From NCBI GenBank assembly GCA_016206515.1, contig JACQRN010000047.1, positions 1-14,604 of the forward strand: a stretch of 14,604 bases of DNA, read 5' to 3'. This document shows, in pieces, positions 1-6,661 of the stretch; within the stretch, counting starts at the first letter, position 1; each line of letters opens with the position of its first letter. The stretch is from Planctomycetota bacterium. Its GTDB lineage: Bacteria > Planctomycetota > SBBH01 > JACQRN01. The translations under genes and the position numbers were made by a program. The notes beneath the pieces are model-generated. The model ran no database searches, had not been told where the DNA came from, and was given only the letters and a program-made list of their open reading frames with translations.

Positions 1-1691
1 GAGAAGACCAGGTGGCCGGTCAAGGCCGCGTTAATCGCGATCGTCGCCGTCTCCTGATCGCGAATCTCGCCGACCATGATCACGTCGGGGTCCTGGCGCA
101 GGAACGAGCGCAGGGCCGAGGCAAAGGTCAGCCCGATGCCCGAGCGCACCTGCACCTGGTTGATGCCCTCGATGCGGATCTCCACGGGATCCTCGATGGT
201 CATGATGTTGATCTCCGGAGAGAGGATCTCCCCGAGCGCGGCGTACAGCGTCGTCGTCTTGCCGCTCCCCGTGGGGCCCACGTGCAGGATCATGCCGTAC
301 GGTTTCTGGATGATCTCCCGGTAGAGCACCACGTTCGGGGGGGAGAACCCCATCTGATCGAGCTTCCGGATCGACCCGGTCCGGTCCAGGATGCGCATGC
401 ACACCTTCTCCCCGTGGGCGAGCGGCGCGGTCGAGACGCGCAGGTCGATGTCGATGCCGCTCTTGCTGAACTTCTTGAACACGATCCGGCCGTCCTGGGG
501 AAGCCGCCGCTCGGAGATGTCGAGCTCGGACATGATCTTGATGCGCGCCACGAGCGCGCGCTTGACGGTGGCCGGGAGCTTGATCCGCTCCTCGCAGATG
601 CCGTCGACCCGGTACCGGACCATGACGTCGTTCTCGAGCGGCTCGACGTGGATGTCGCTGGCGCCGCGCGTATAGGCGTCCTCGATGATCCGGTTGGCGA
701 GCTGGACCACCGGCGCGCTCTCCTCCGTGACGTTCTCCTCGACGGAGAGGGTCTCGGCGGAGGCGGTTCCGTACTGGTCCGTGATGGCGGCCGTCACGTC
801 CGCGATGTCGCCGGCGGGGGGGAAGACGCGGTCGATCGCCTTCCGGATGAAACTGTCGGGCGCGACCAGGACCTCCCCGATCTCCAGTTGCGTCGCCAGG
901 GCGAAGGAATCCCTGCGCTGGATGTCCAGGGGGTTCGACATCGCGATCTTCAGGGAGCGGGTGGTCGTCTTCGCCAGGGGGAGGATCGTGAAACGGCGGA
1001 GCGTCGGCTCCCCGATGAGTTTCAGGAGCTTCTCATCGGGTTCGAAGGTCTTATCGGCGGGGAGCAGGGGGTGGCGTGTGAGGCGCGCGACGTAGCGCGC
1101 CATCTCCACCTCGTCCGGCTTGCGGTCTGGGTCCTGGATGCGGGCAAGGAAGTCCCCCGTATACCCAGCGACCTCCTCCAGGAGGGAAAGGTCCTCGCGC
1201 GTGAACCGCTTGTCCTTCGTCGTCTTGTTCAGGGCCTGGATCGCGCCGATCGTCTTGTCCCGCGAGCGGAGCGGCACCGTGATCATGGAGCGCGTCTCGA
1301 AGCCGGTCTCGGAGTCGACGCGGCTGGCGAACCGGGGGTCCTTCCTGGCGTCCTCGACGAGGTCGCTCTTCGCGCTGCCGATGACCGCGCCGACGATCCC
1401 CTCCCCCGAACGCAGGCGGATCTTCTTAAGCTCCCCGGCGCGCTTGATCAGCTTCTCCGCCCGTTCCGGATCGCCCCCGGCGGCCTCTCGCGCGTAATGG
1501 ATGTGGGCGAAACGGATCCCCTCGTCCTCCGAGAGGAAGACCGTGATCGCCTCGGCGCCGACCGCCTCGACGACCTTCTGGATCGTGATCGCCACGACGG
1601 TGTCGAAGTCCTCCTTGGAGAGTTTCCGGTGGCCGGTCAGGCGCTTGAGGAGGGCGCTCAGGACCGAGACGTCGGAGATCGCTGCACACAT
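1..1691 (-). CDS. GAF-fused GspE/PilB-type secretion ATPase, C-terminally truncated by the window edge
   Basis: This is the N-terminal 563 residues of a hexameric cytoplasmic ATPase that powers type II secretion or type IV pilus extension. Residues about 25-185 look like a GAF sensory domain, including the run IVGAVIGSAKSDLVEDARKD and a following TVPL strand. Residues about 205-290 resemble the T2SSE_N domain. The ATPase core then shows the family motif ASDIHVEP (344-351), a Walker A loop GPTGSGKTT (472-480), the Asp-box strand IEDPVE, and the Walker B region ending MVGEIRD (about 539-545). The reading frame stays open to position 1, so the His box and any Cys4 zinc loop are outside. The ATG at 1691 was chosen because a TANNNT box lies 10 bases upstream; an in-frame GTG at 1715 would lie upstream of that box. 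The gene is divergent from an operon carrying receiver and PilZ proteins. Pilus versus secretion use cannot be decided here, so no symbol is given. Confidence 0.93.
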   Translation of the reverse strand, partial: MCAAISDVSVLSALLKRLTGHRKLSKEDFDTVVAITIQKVVEAVGAEAITVFLSEDEGIRFAHIHYAREAAGGDPERAEKLIKRAGELKKIRLRSGEGIVGAVIGSAKSDLVEDARKDPRFASRVDSETGFETRSMITVPLRSRDKTIGAIQALNKTTKDKRFTREDLSLLEEVAGYTGDFLARIQDPDRKPDEVEMARYVARLTRHPLLPADKTFEPDEKLLKLIGEPTLRRFTILPLAKTTTRSLKIAMSNPLDIQRRDSFALATQLEIGEVLVAPDSFIRKAIDRVFPPAGDIADVTAAITDQYGTASAETLSVEENVTEESAPVVQLANRIIEDAYTRGASDIHVEPLENDVMVRYRVDGICEERIKLPATVKRALVARIKIMSELDISERRLPQDGRIVFKKFSKSGIDIDLRVSTAPLAHGEKVCMRILDRTGSIRKLDQMGFSPPNVVLYREIIQKPYGMILHVGPTGSGKTTTLYAALGEILSPEINIMTIEDPVEIRIEGINQVQVRSGIGLTFASALRSFLRQDPDVIMVGEIRDQETATIAINAALTGHLVF

Positions 1692-1701
1692 GCCGCCGCG
1701 T

Positions 1702-1707
1702 AGCGTA
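1702..1707 (-). promoter_or_regulatory. Putative -10 box of the ATPase gene (leaderless-type)
   Basis: On the minus strand the hexamer reads TACGCT, matching TANNNT, and ends 10 bases before the ATG at 1691. No convincing -35 or Shine-Dalgarno sequence is visible. Transcription starting 6-8 bases after the box would give an almost leaderless mRNA. The call rests on the same spacing recurring at three other first genes in this window. Confidence 0.4.
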
Positions 1708-1745
1708 CGGTGCACCGGGGGGCGACGGAAGCGGCTGGAACCTGC

Positions 1746-1751
1746 TACCCT
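1746..1751 (+). promoter_or_regulatory. Putative -10 box of the five-gene operon (leaderless-type)
   Basis: The hexamer TACCCT fits TANNNT and ends 9 bases before the ATG at 1761. The bases between it and the start contain no purine-rich Shine-Dalgarno run, and no good -35 is seen. It lies back to back with the ATPase promoter in a 69-base divergent gap, so the two units may share control. Confidence 0.4.
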
Positions 1752-1760
1752 GGCGCCAGG

Positions 1761-2183
1761 ATGGGCGGAAAAGCCACCCTGCTAGAGCGCGTACGACGGA
1801 TCCGGCAGCGCGATGGGCGGTATGCCCCGGAGGCGTACTCGTTTCTGTTGGAGGCGCTCGATTTCACGGTCCGGCGACTGGGGAAGGCCCGCCGCACGGG
1901 GGACGAGCGGCACGTCACCGGATCGGATCTGGCCCAGGGGGTCCTGGACTGCGCGTTGGACCGGTTCGGCCTTCTCGCGGAGGCGGTGCTGGCCGGATGG
2001 GGGATTCGCGGGACGGAAGACCTGGGGGAGATCGTTTTCAATATGGTGGAGGACGGACTGATGGGGAAGTCGGGCCGCGACCGCCGGGAGGATTTCCACG
2101 GCGTGTTCGACCTGCGCGGCGCGATCCGCCACAAGTTCCGCATGGAGGGGAAATGGGAGAACGCGAGCACGAGCGGGTCCTAG
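1761..2183 (+). CDS. Minf_1886 family protein (TIGR04138-like), function unknown
   Basis: This 140-residue protein matches my memory of the small Minf_1886/TIGR04138 family of Planctomycetes and Verrucomicrobia. The recognisable parts are a helical start ending EALDFTVRRLG, the segment RHVTGSDLAQGVLDCALDRFG, the conserved block WGIRGTEDLGEIVFNMVEDG followed by LMGKS, and a closing REDFHGVFDLRGAI. No signal peptide or membrane helix is present, so it should be cytoplasmic. No enzymatic function is known to me. A GTG at 1710 would add 17 residues, but the ATG at 1761 was preferred because a TANNNT box sits 9 bases before it and the family block follows directly. It is the first gene of the operon, and its 3' end overlaps the next gene by 31 bases. 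Confidence 0.85.
   Translation: MGGKATLLERVRRIRQRDGRYAPEAYSFLLEALDFTVRRLGKARRTGDERHVTGSDLAQGVLDCALDRFGLLAEAVLAGWGIRGTEDLGEIVFNMVEDGLMGKSGRDRREDFHGVFDLRGAIRHKFRMEGKWENASTSGS
2144..2150 (+). promoter_or_regulatory. Shine-Dalgarno site for the small membrane protein
   Basis: The purine run GGAGGGG ends two bases before the ATG at 2153. It lies inside the coding sequence of the preceding gene and supports choosing this start over the longer upstream-open frame. It contrasts with the first genes of the transcription units, which lack such sites. Confidence 0.55.
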
Positions 2184-2449
2184 CGGAGCTCCAGGCGCAA
2201 GGACGCAAGGAGCGGGCACGGCGCAGGGGGACCGTCCTGACGATCCTGGGGTTCGGCGTGGCGCTGGCGGTGCTCGCCGTCTGCGGCTGGGGGATCCTGC
2301 ATGTCGACCAGGCCAAGATCAAGGAGGGGTTCGCGCCGCACGCCCAGACCCCCCGCGAGTTCTACCACCTGGTGGGGTATATGGCGGCGCTCGCGCTGGA
2401 CCTGGTGTTCACGGTCTACCTGACATGGAGATTGAAGGCGCACATCTGA
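2153..2449 (+). CDS. Small two-helix membrane protein, unrecognised
   Basis: This 98-residue protein begins with a charged amphipathic stretch (residues 1-26, rich in Glu, Arg and Lys). It then has two hydrophobic segments at about 27-49 and 71-92, separated by a short loop containing DQAKIKEGF. The basic flank RKERARRR before helix 1 and WRLKAH after helix 2 suggest both ends face the cytoplasm. I do not recognise a family. The start is set by a strong Shine-Dalgarno run just upstream. The reading frame stays open further 5' but there overlaps the conserved part of the preceding gene. Its stop overlaps the next start as TGATG, which points to translational coupling. Sitting beside receiver and PilZ genes, it could be a membrane partner of that pathway, but this is only inferred from position. 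Confidence 0.75.
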   Translation: MGEREHERVLAELQAQGRKERARRRGTVLTILGFGVALAVLAVCGWGILHVDQAKIKEGFAPHAQTPREFYHLVGYMAALALDLVFTVYLTWRLKAHI

Positions 2450-2964
2450 TGGGGATCGAGGGTTCGTTGGAGTGGCCGGGGGCGGACGACGGCGGGCTCG
2501 ACCCGGAGTCCCAGGCCCGGATCCGGAAGCACTTCGCGCCGCTCGGACGCGTCCTGACGCTCGACGACGAGCCCGATATCCGCTCCCTGATCCGCCGCTT
2601 CCTGGAGACGGCCGCCTACGAGGTCCTGGAGGCCGAGCGCGCCGAGGAGGCGCTCTCGCGGGTCGCGAGCGAGCGGGTCGACGCGATCCTCCTCGATTTC
2701 TCCCTGCCGGGGATCTCGGGGGACGAGTTCCTCGGACGGCTGCGCACCGTGCCGCTCCTGCGTGCGTCCCTCCCGGTCCTGGGGGTGACCGCCTGCGGCG
2801 ACGAGGCGCTCATCGTGCAGAGGATGCGGCTCGGCCTGCGCGACTTCCTGGTCAAGCCGTTCTCCCGCCGGCAGCTCGTCGAGAAGGTCGACACGGTGCT
2901 CGGGGTCAACCGCCTGGCGCTCCTGGGGGCGATCGCGGGCACGGGACAGAAGGGGCCGGCGTGA
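2449..2964 (+). CDS. Single-domain response regulator (CheY-like receiver)
   Basis: This 171-residue protein is a stand-alone phosphoacceptor receiver domain with about 30 extra residues at the N-terminus and no output domain. All catalytic residues of the fold are visible: the acidic pair D39-D40 in LTLDDEPDI, the phosphorylated D83 in LLDFSLPGISGDEF, T114 in GVTACG, and K136 in LVKPFS. It should therefore be a working phosphorylation switch acting by protein contacts. The ATG at 2449 was chosen over an in-frame ATG at 2425 because it overlaps the previous stop as TGATG. Its own stop overlaps the GTG of the next gene, so it is probably made in step with the TPR-PilZ protein. No histidine kinase gene is in the window, so the phosphodonor is unknown. 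Confidence 0.92.
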   Translation: MGIEGSLEWPGADDGGLDPESQARIRKHFAPLGRVLTLDDEPDIRSLIRRFLETAAYEVLEAERAEEALSRVASERVDAILLDFSLPGISGDEFLGRLRTVPLLRASLPVLGVTACGDEALIVQRMRLGLRDFLVKPFSRRQLVEKVDTVLGVNRLALLGAIAGTGQKGPA

Positions 2965-4109
2965 ACCTGCCGAACGCGCAGCGGTACGCTCGGGACGCGC
3001 TCGCCTATATCGAGTCGCATGATATGGAAAAGGTTTATGGAAGCGCGATGAAGGCGATCCTGGAGGCCCCGCAGGCTTGCGAGGTGTACGGGCCGGTCCT
3101 CGGACGGCTCCTGGCCCAGGGGCACACCGCGTTCGCGGAGCGGCTCGTACGCGAGGCCGCCGCGCAGGCGGAGGGGATCCCGCCTCCCCTGTGGAACACC
3201 GCCGCCTGCCTGCGGGCGCGCCTACGGGGGGATCTCGAGGGCGCCGCGACGCTGCTTCGCCGCGCCCTCGACGGGAGGGCGGATCCGGCGACCCGCACGA
3301 ACTTGGGCGTGATCCGCTGGCAGCAGGGGCGCTCTGTGGAGGCGGCATCGCTGTGGACCGAAGTACTCGCGCAGGGGGGGGGATCCAAGCGGGCCGAGTA
3401 CCTCCTGTGCGCGCTCCAGGCCGGACGCAACCGCGCGCCGGACGAGGCCGCGAAGGGTGCGACATCGTGCACCGTCTTCCCGCTTCTGGTTCCGTCGTTC
3501 CTGCCGGATATGGAGGGGGAAGGGGGCGGCGGCATCCGCATGAGGCTCCTGGGGCAGGATCCGCAGGGGTGGGAGCTGGGGTACCCGCGCGCCTCGCGGC
3601 CCCAGGCGATCGAGAAGGATGCTGACCTCCTCGTCGCGGCGTGGGACCAGCAGGGGCTCTGGGTCGGGCACGGCCGCGTCGGGGAGGTCCGGGAGGACTC
3701 CGATTCCGCGCGGGCCCGGGTGTCGATGCGTTCCGCGCGGTTCGTCCAGAGGCGGCGGAGCGTCCGGATCCCCGGGGAGCGGTTCTGCTCGGTGAAGGTC
3801 GTCCTCGACCCGCCCGCGGCGGGCTCGCCGCGCCGGGCCGTCCCCCCGAACAGGGTGCTCGACATCTCGGCGGGCGGGGTGTGTCTGCACATCACGAAGG
3901 CGGACGAGATCCCCCACGCGGTCGAGGTGGATGTCGAGATCGGGGAGGCCGGCGTGATCCGGACCGCCGCGGCGCTGCGCAGGCAGATCCGCCGCCTGAC
4001 GGGGTACGAGGTCGCGCTCGAATTCCTCGCCTCCCCGAAGACGCTCGAGGCGATCGCCCGCCAGGTTCACGCGCGGCAGATCGAGCGGCTCCGGACGCGC
4101 GGGGAATGA
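2961..4109 (+). CDS. TPR protein with PilZN-PilZ c-di-GMP binding module
   Basis: This 382-residue protein has a helical first half and a beta-rich second half. Residues about 75-140 hold two TPR-like helix pairs, one with LRGDLEGAATLLRRALD and one with TNLGVIRWQQGRSVEAASLW. Residues about 170-258 resemble the YcgR-type N-terminal domain (PilZN), which holds the ligand with PilZ. Residues about 262-375 form a PilZ domain with the two c-di-GMP motifs intact: RxxxR at R265-R269 in RRRSVR, and DxSxxG at D301-G306 in DISAGG. It should thus bind c-di-GMP. The start is a GTG overlapping the previous stop, preceded by the purine run AGAAGGGG. TPR repeats suggest a protein partner. The divergent ATPase gene makes pilus or secretion control a reasonable guess, not a demonstrated role. 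Confidence 0.88.
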   Translation: MNLPNAQRYARDALAYIESHDMEKVYGSAMKAILEAPQACEVYGPVLGRLLAQGHTAFAERLVREAAAQAEGIPPPLWNTAACLRARLRGDLEGAATLLRRALDGRADPATRTNLGVIRWQQGRSVEAASLWTEVLAQGGGSKRAEYLLCALQAGRNRAPDEAAKGATSCTVFPLLVPSFLPDMEGEGGGGIRMRLLGQDPQGWELGYPRASRPQAIEKDADLLVAAWDQQGLWVGHGRVGEVREDSDSARARVSMRSARFVQRRRSVRIPGERFCSVKVVLDPPAAGSPRRAVPPNRVLDISAGGVCLHITKADEIPHAVEVDVEIGEAGVIRTAAALRRQIRRLTGYEVALEFLASPKTLEAIARQVHARQIERLRTRGE

Positions 4110-4639
4110 GCACGACACCCGGTGCCGGCGCCGATCCCGGCGGGACGAACCCGCCTCTCTGGCTCCCGGTGCCGGCGCTTCTCCACTCCGTCTACGAGGA
4201 GGGGCCGTTTCGCGCCTGCACGGTCTGCCGGCAGAGCCTCGACGATGGGCGCTTCTACCAGGTCGCCAAGAAGTTCGAGGGGAAGGAGACGATCCTGGAG
4301 ATGGCGATCTGCATGACCTGCGCCGCCGGGACCTCCAGCGAGTTCTCCGAGCGCTCGATGTCCCGCTTGCAGAGGTTCTACACGCAGGAGCTGAAGCCGA
4401 CCGAGTCCCCCCATGCGTGCCATGCCTGCCGAACGCCGCGTGATGTTGCGCGCGGGTACGAGGTGGCCGGGATCTGTACGCGCGGGCACATCGTCGCACC
4501 GGTCCTGGCGATCTGCGCCTCGTGCTCGGAACGGGTCATGGCGGATCTGTCGAAGAAGACCAGGGATCGATACGGGGAGTTCTTCCACGACAACTTCCCG
4601 GGGCTCCCGAAGGAGCTTGATCTCGTTCCTTTGATCTAG
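4106..4639 (+). CDS. Duplicated four-CxxC zinc-ribbon-like protein, unknown function
   Basis: This 177-residue cytoplasmic-looking protein has four CxxC pairs at residues 38-41, 69-72, 105-108 and 137-140. The pairs form two similar halves about 67 residues apart. Both halves share the pattern ACxxCR, then D, R, Y and VA at matching spacings, then AICxxC, then a charged helix rich in S, R and F. Each half would supply four cysteines for one structural zinc. No catalytic residues are recognised. The start ATG overlaps the preceding TGA as ATGA, making this the fifth and last gene of the operon. I do not know the family. A zinc-stabilised adaptor or a partner of the PilZ protein is possible. 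Confidence 0.8.
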   Translation: MSTTPGAGADPGGTNPPLWLPVPALLHSVYEEGPFRACTVCRQSLDDGRFYQVAKKFEGKETILEMAICMTCAAGTSSEFSERSMSRLQRFYTQELKPTESPHACHACRTPRDVARGYEVAGICTRGHIVAPVLAICASCSERVMADLSKKTRDRYGEFFHDNFPGLPKELDLVPLI

Positions 4640-4661
4640 GACCTACCCCTTGTCGTAGGTC
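4640..4661. terminator. Hairpin between convergent genes, possible bidirectional terminator
   Basis: GACCTAC (4640-4646) and GTAGGTC (4655-4661) form a perfect 7-bp stem around an 8-base loop. It begins right after the stop of the CxxC gene and overlaps the last codons of apt on the other strand. Neither strand shows a T run after the stem, so termination is uncertain. Confidence 0.3.
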
Positions 4662-5176
4662 AGGATGGAGCGGACCGGCCGGGGGGCGAGCGACCGGCGG
4701 CCGTTGAGGAACGACAGTTCGATCAGGAACGAGCACCCGGCGACCTTCCCGCCGAGTTGCTCGACGAGGGCGCAGCAGGCGGACATCGTGCCGCCCGTGG
4801 CCAGGAGGTCGTCGACGAGGAGGACCGACGCGCCGGGGCGGATCGCGTCCCGGTGGATCTCGAGGGCATCGGAGCCGTACTCGAGCTGGTACCGGACCGC
4901 GTGCGTCTCGGACGGGAGCTTGCCCGGCTTGCGGATCGGGATGAACCCCGCGCCCAGGAGGTTGGCGATCATCGGCGCGAAGATGAACCCGCGCGCCTCC
5001 GCCCCCGCCACGACGTCCACGCCGTTCCCCCTCCAGGGGGCCGCCATCGCCTCCGCCGCCCCCTGGAGCGCGGCGGGGTCCTTCAGCAGGGGGGTGATAT
5101 CCTTGAAGAGGATCCCCGGCTTCGGGAAGTCGGGGATGTCACGGATGAACCGGGCCAAGTCGGGTTTTCTCGCCAT
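4643..5176 (-). CDS. apt: Adenine phosphoribosyltransferase
   Basis: This enzyme makes AMP from adenine and PRPP in purine salvage, in the cytoplasm. The 177-residue length fits the family. Visible hallmarks are the opening IRDIPDFPKPGILFKDITPL (residues 11-30), AGAEARGFIFAP around residues 57-68, the flexible-loop segment RKPGKLP (82-88), and the PRPP-binding motif VLLVDDLLATGGT (118-130) with its two Asp residues. The ATG at 5176 was chosen because MARKPDLARF begins the family match. The frame stays open upstream to 5563, but that extension has no apt-like sequence and would run through the promoter. The gene stands alone and converges on the five-gene operon with three bases between stop codons. 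Confidence 0.96.
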   Translation of the reverse strand: MARKPDLARFIRDIPDFPKPGILFKDITPLLKDPAALQGAAEAMAAPWRGNGVDVVAGAEARGFIFAPMIANLLGAGFIPIRKPGKLPSETHAVRYQLEYGSDALEIHRDAIRPGASVLLVDDLLATGGTMSACCALVEQLGGKVAGCSFLIELSFLNGRRSLAPRPVRSILTYDKG

Positions 5177-5185
5177 GGAGGGCGG

Positions 5186-5191
5186 ATTGTA
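5186..5191 (-). promoter_or_regulatory. Putative -10 box of apt (leaderless-type)
   Basis: On the minus strand the hexamer reads TACAAT, close to consensus, and ends 9 bases before the apt ATG at 5176. The spacer CCGCCCTCC is pyrimidine-rich and cannot act as a Shine-Dalgarno site, which supports a leaderless or near-leaderless message. No clear -35 is visible. Confidence 0.55.
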
Positions 5192-5529
5192 CGCTGGACC
5201 GCCCGCCGCGCGCAGCGGAAGCATCACGAGGAGGGAAACGTCATCTCCCGTATCGACGCATTCCGCGCGCAGGATGCGCGCGGGGGCGCAGCGGAGGGAC
5301 AGGGTCCCCGCGCCGGACGATGGGGCAGAGAGGCGCGGGGTGTTCCGAAGCATCGCGACGAGCGTGGTGGGCTCGGAAGCCCCCTTTGCCCCTTGTAGAA
5401 CAGCGCAGCCGGATGCGGCGGATTGCAACCTCTTCCCGCCAAGGTTCCCGCCAGGGTGGGCGTAGCCACGTCCCCAGACCCCGGATGGAGGTCGGCCCCG
5501 TGATACGGATGCACGAGATGGCAGCGGAG
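5192..5529. other. Intergenic region between apt and the HEAT gene
   Basis: Reading frames are open on both strands here, but their translations are Arg-, Pro- and Ala-rich, show no recognisable domain, and lack good starts. I see no tRNA, 6S, SRP, RNase P or tmRNA signature motifs. The only clear structure is the GC hairpin at 5263-5283. The stretch is long for this compact genome and could hold an unrecognised small RNA. Confidence 0.4.
5263..5283. repeat. Perfect 8-bp GC inverted repeat
   Basis: CCGCGCGC (5263-5270) pairs exactly with GCGCGCGG (5276-5283) around the 5-base loop AGGAT. It lies in the noncoding region between the divergent apt and HEAT promoters. There is no T run on either side, so it is not a standard terminator. 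It may be an operator or an RNA stem, but alternating GC also arises by chance in such sequence. Confidence 0.5.
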
Positions 5530-5559
5530 TTGATTGCCTCGTAGCGCCTGCCCGATAAT
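5530..5559 (+). promoter_or_regulatory. Putative sigma70-type promoter of the export operon
   Basis: TTGATT (5530-5535) and GATAAT (5554-5559) sit 18 bases apart and resemble -35 and -10 boxes. The -10 box ends 9 bases before the GTG start at 5569. No Shine-Dalgarno run lies between them. This is the best-formed promoter in the window. Confidence 0.6.
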
Positions 5560-5568
5560 CCACGGCTC

Positions 5569-6651
5569 GTGCGCCTCACGGGCAAGATTCTGCTTGTCCT
5601 GGCCGCCGTCGGAGCCGGGTCCGGGGCGACATGGCTGGCGACAAGGGAAGGGCCTGCGCTACCCGCGCAGCCGGCACCGGAAGCCCCGTACCCTGCCCGC
5701 GTCCTGGTCGAGTCGCTCTGCGCCAATGCGGCGGATCCCGCCAAGGCGGAGCCGTACATCCGCGCGCTGGGAGCGCTGGGGAGCGAATCGCTGCCGCACC
5801 TGCGGGGCTGGCTCAAGAGGCCAGACGCCCCGGCCGCGGAGCAGGGTGCGCTGGCGTGCGCCCTGGTGGAGACGGACGATCCATCCGCGCTGGAGGATGT
5901 CCGGAAGGCGTGGCAAGGGCTCGCGGGTGCCCCCGGCGGGGCCGAAGCCCGCCGGGCGATTCTCCATCGGCTGATCCCTCGCCGCTCTCCGGAGCATGTG
6001 AATCTGCTCCTGCGGTTGTGGGGCGAGGAGCCGGAGGGGGAGACGAAGCGATTCCTGCGCGACGCGCTGGTGGCCCTGGGGTCCGACGCGCTGCTGCGCC
6101 CGGTGTTCGAGTCTACGGCGGAGAGCCAGGGGCTGGATCCTGCGCAGGTGGGGGCGCTTTTGGAGGAGGCGGGGAGACGGCAGGAGGCGCGCACGGAGGC
6201 GCGGGCGCTGGCGGAGTTACGCGGGACGGACCCGGAGGTGCTCCTGCGGCGCTGCGCCGCCATCCTCGACCGCCCCGGCACGACAAACAAGAGCGCGGCG
6301 ATCCTGCATCTGGGGGATCTGGCGAACGAGGAGGCGAAGTCCTCCTTGTGGGGGTACGCGTGCCGGAGCGAGGAAGAGGCTGGGTTGCGTGGACAGGCGC
6401 TGGCGGTCTATTGCAGGCTGGCCAGCCAGGAGGAGGCCTCGCGAGTCGGTGAGTTCTGCATTCAGGCGGATACGACGATGCGCAGCGTGGCGCTCTCTGC
6501 GGTCGAGAGCAGCGGAAATCTCGCGCATATGGGGTGGCTTGGGAGGCTGACGGCGGACGGCGGCGCCCTGGCCGCGGACCAGCTGGCTCGGCGGACGTAC
6601 GACCAGTTACGGATGCTGCAAAACCGGCGATCCCTGGGGATTGAGAAATAG
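5569..6651 (+). CDS. Membrane-anchored HEAT-like repeat protein
   Basis: This 360-residue protein starts with a hydrophobic helix at about residues 6-23 (KILLVLAAVGAGSGATWLA) with no evident signal peptidase site, so it is probably an N-terminal anchor. The rest is almost wholly helical and rich in Ala, Leu, Glu and Arg, with HEAT-like helix pairs such as ALGALGSESLPHLRGWL and RFLRDALVALGSDALLRPVF. Such arrays usually bind other proteins. The GTG start is preferred because it lies 9 bases after a GATAAT box and directly before the anchor. The next gene begins 10 bases after the stop. No catalytic motif is seen. Its partner may be the giant secreted protein made next. Confidence 0.78.
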   Translation: MRLTGKILLVLAAVGAGSGATWLATREGPALPAQPAPEAPYPARVLVESLCANAADPAKAEPYIRALGALGSESLPHLRGWLKRPDAPAAEQGALACALVETDDPSALEDVRKAWQGLAGAPGGAEARRAILHRLIPRRSPEHVNLLLRLWGEEPEGETKRFLRDALVALGSDALLRPVFESTAESQGLDPAQVGALLEEAGRRQEARTEARALAELRGTDPEVLLRRCAAILDRPGTTNKSAAILHLGDLANEEAKSSLWGYACRSEEEAGLRGQALAVYCRLASQEEASRVGEFCIQADTTMRSVALSAVESSGNLAHMGWLGRLTADGGALAADQLARRTYDQLRMLQNRRSLGIEK

Positions 6652-6661
6652 GGGGGGCGGC

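Noticed and set aside
12..1703. 563-codon open frame on the plus strand
   Set aside because: It is antisense to the clear ATPase gene. Its translation is Asp-, Arg- and Leu-rich with no domain; it arises from the GC-biased third positions of the real gene.
3222..4499. 425-codon open frame on the minus strand
   Set aside because: It opposes the PilZ and CxxC genes, whose motifs are unmistakable, and its own product is Arg-rich without domains.
5192..5529. Known structured RNA (SRP, 6S, RNase P, tmRNA) or purine riboswitch before apt
   Set aside because: None of the signature motifs I know was found on either strand, and the apt promoter leaves no room for a leader.
5177..5563. N-terminal extension of apt up to 5563
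   Set aside because: The family match starts at the ATG at 5176 and the TACAAT box would fall inside the extension. The added residues resemble no domain.
5241..6290. 349-codon open frame on the minus strand
   Set aside because: It overlaps the HEAT gene antisense and has Ser/Arg/Ala-rich shadow-type composition.
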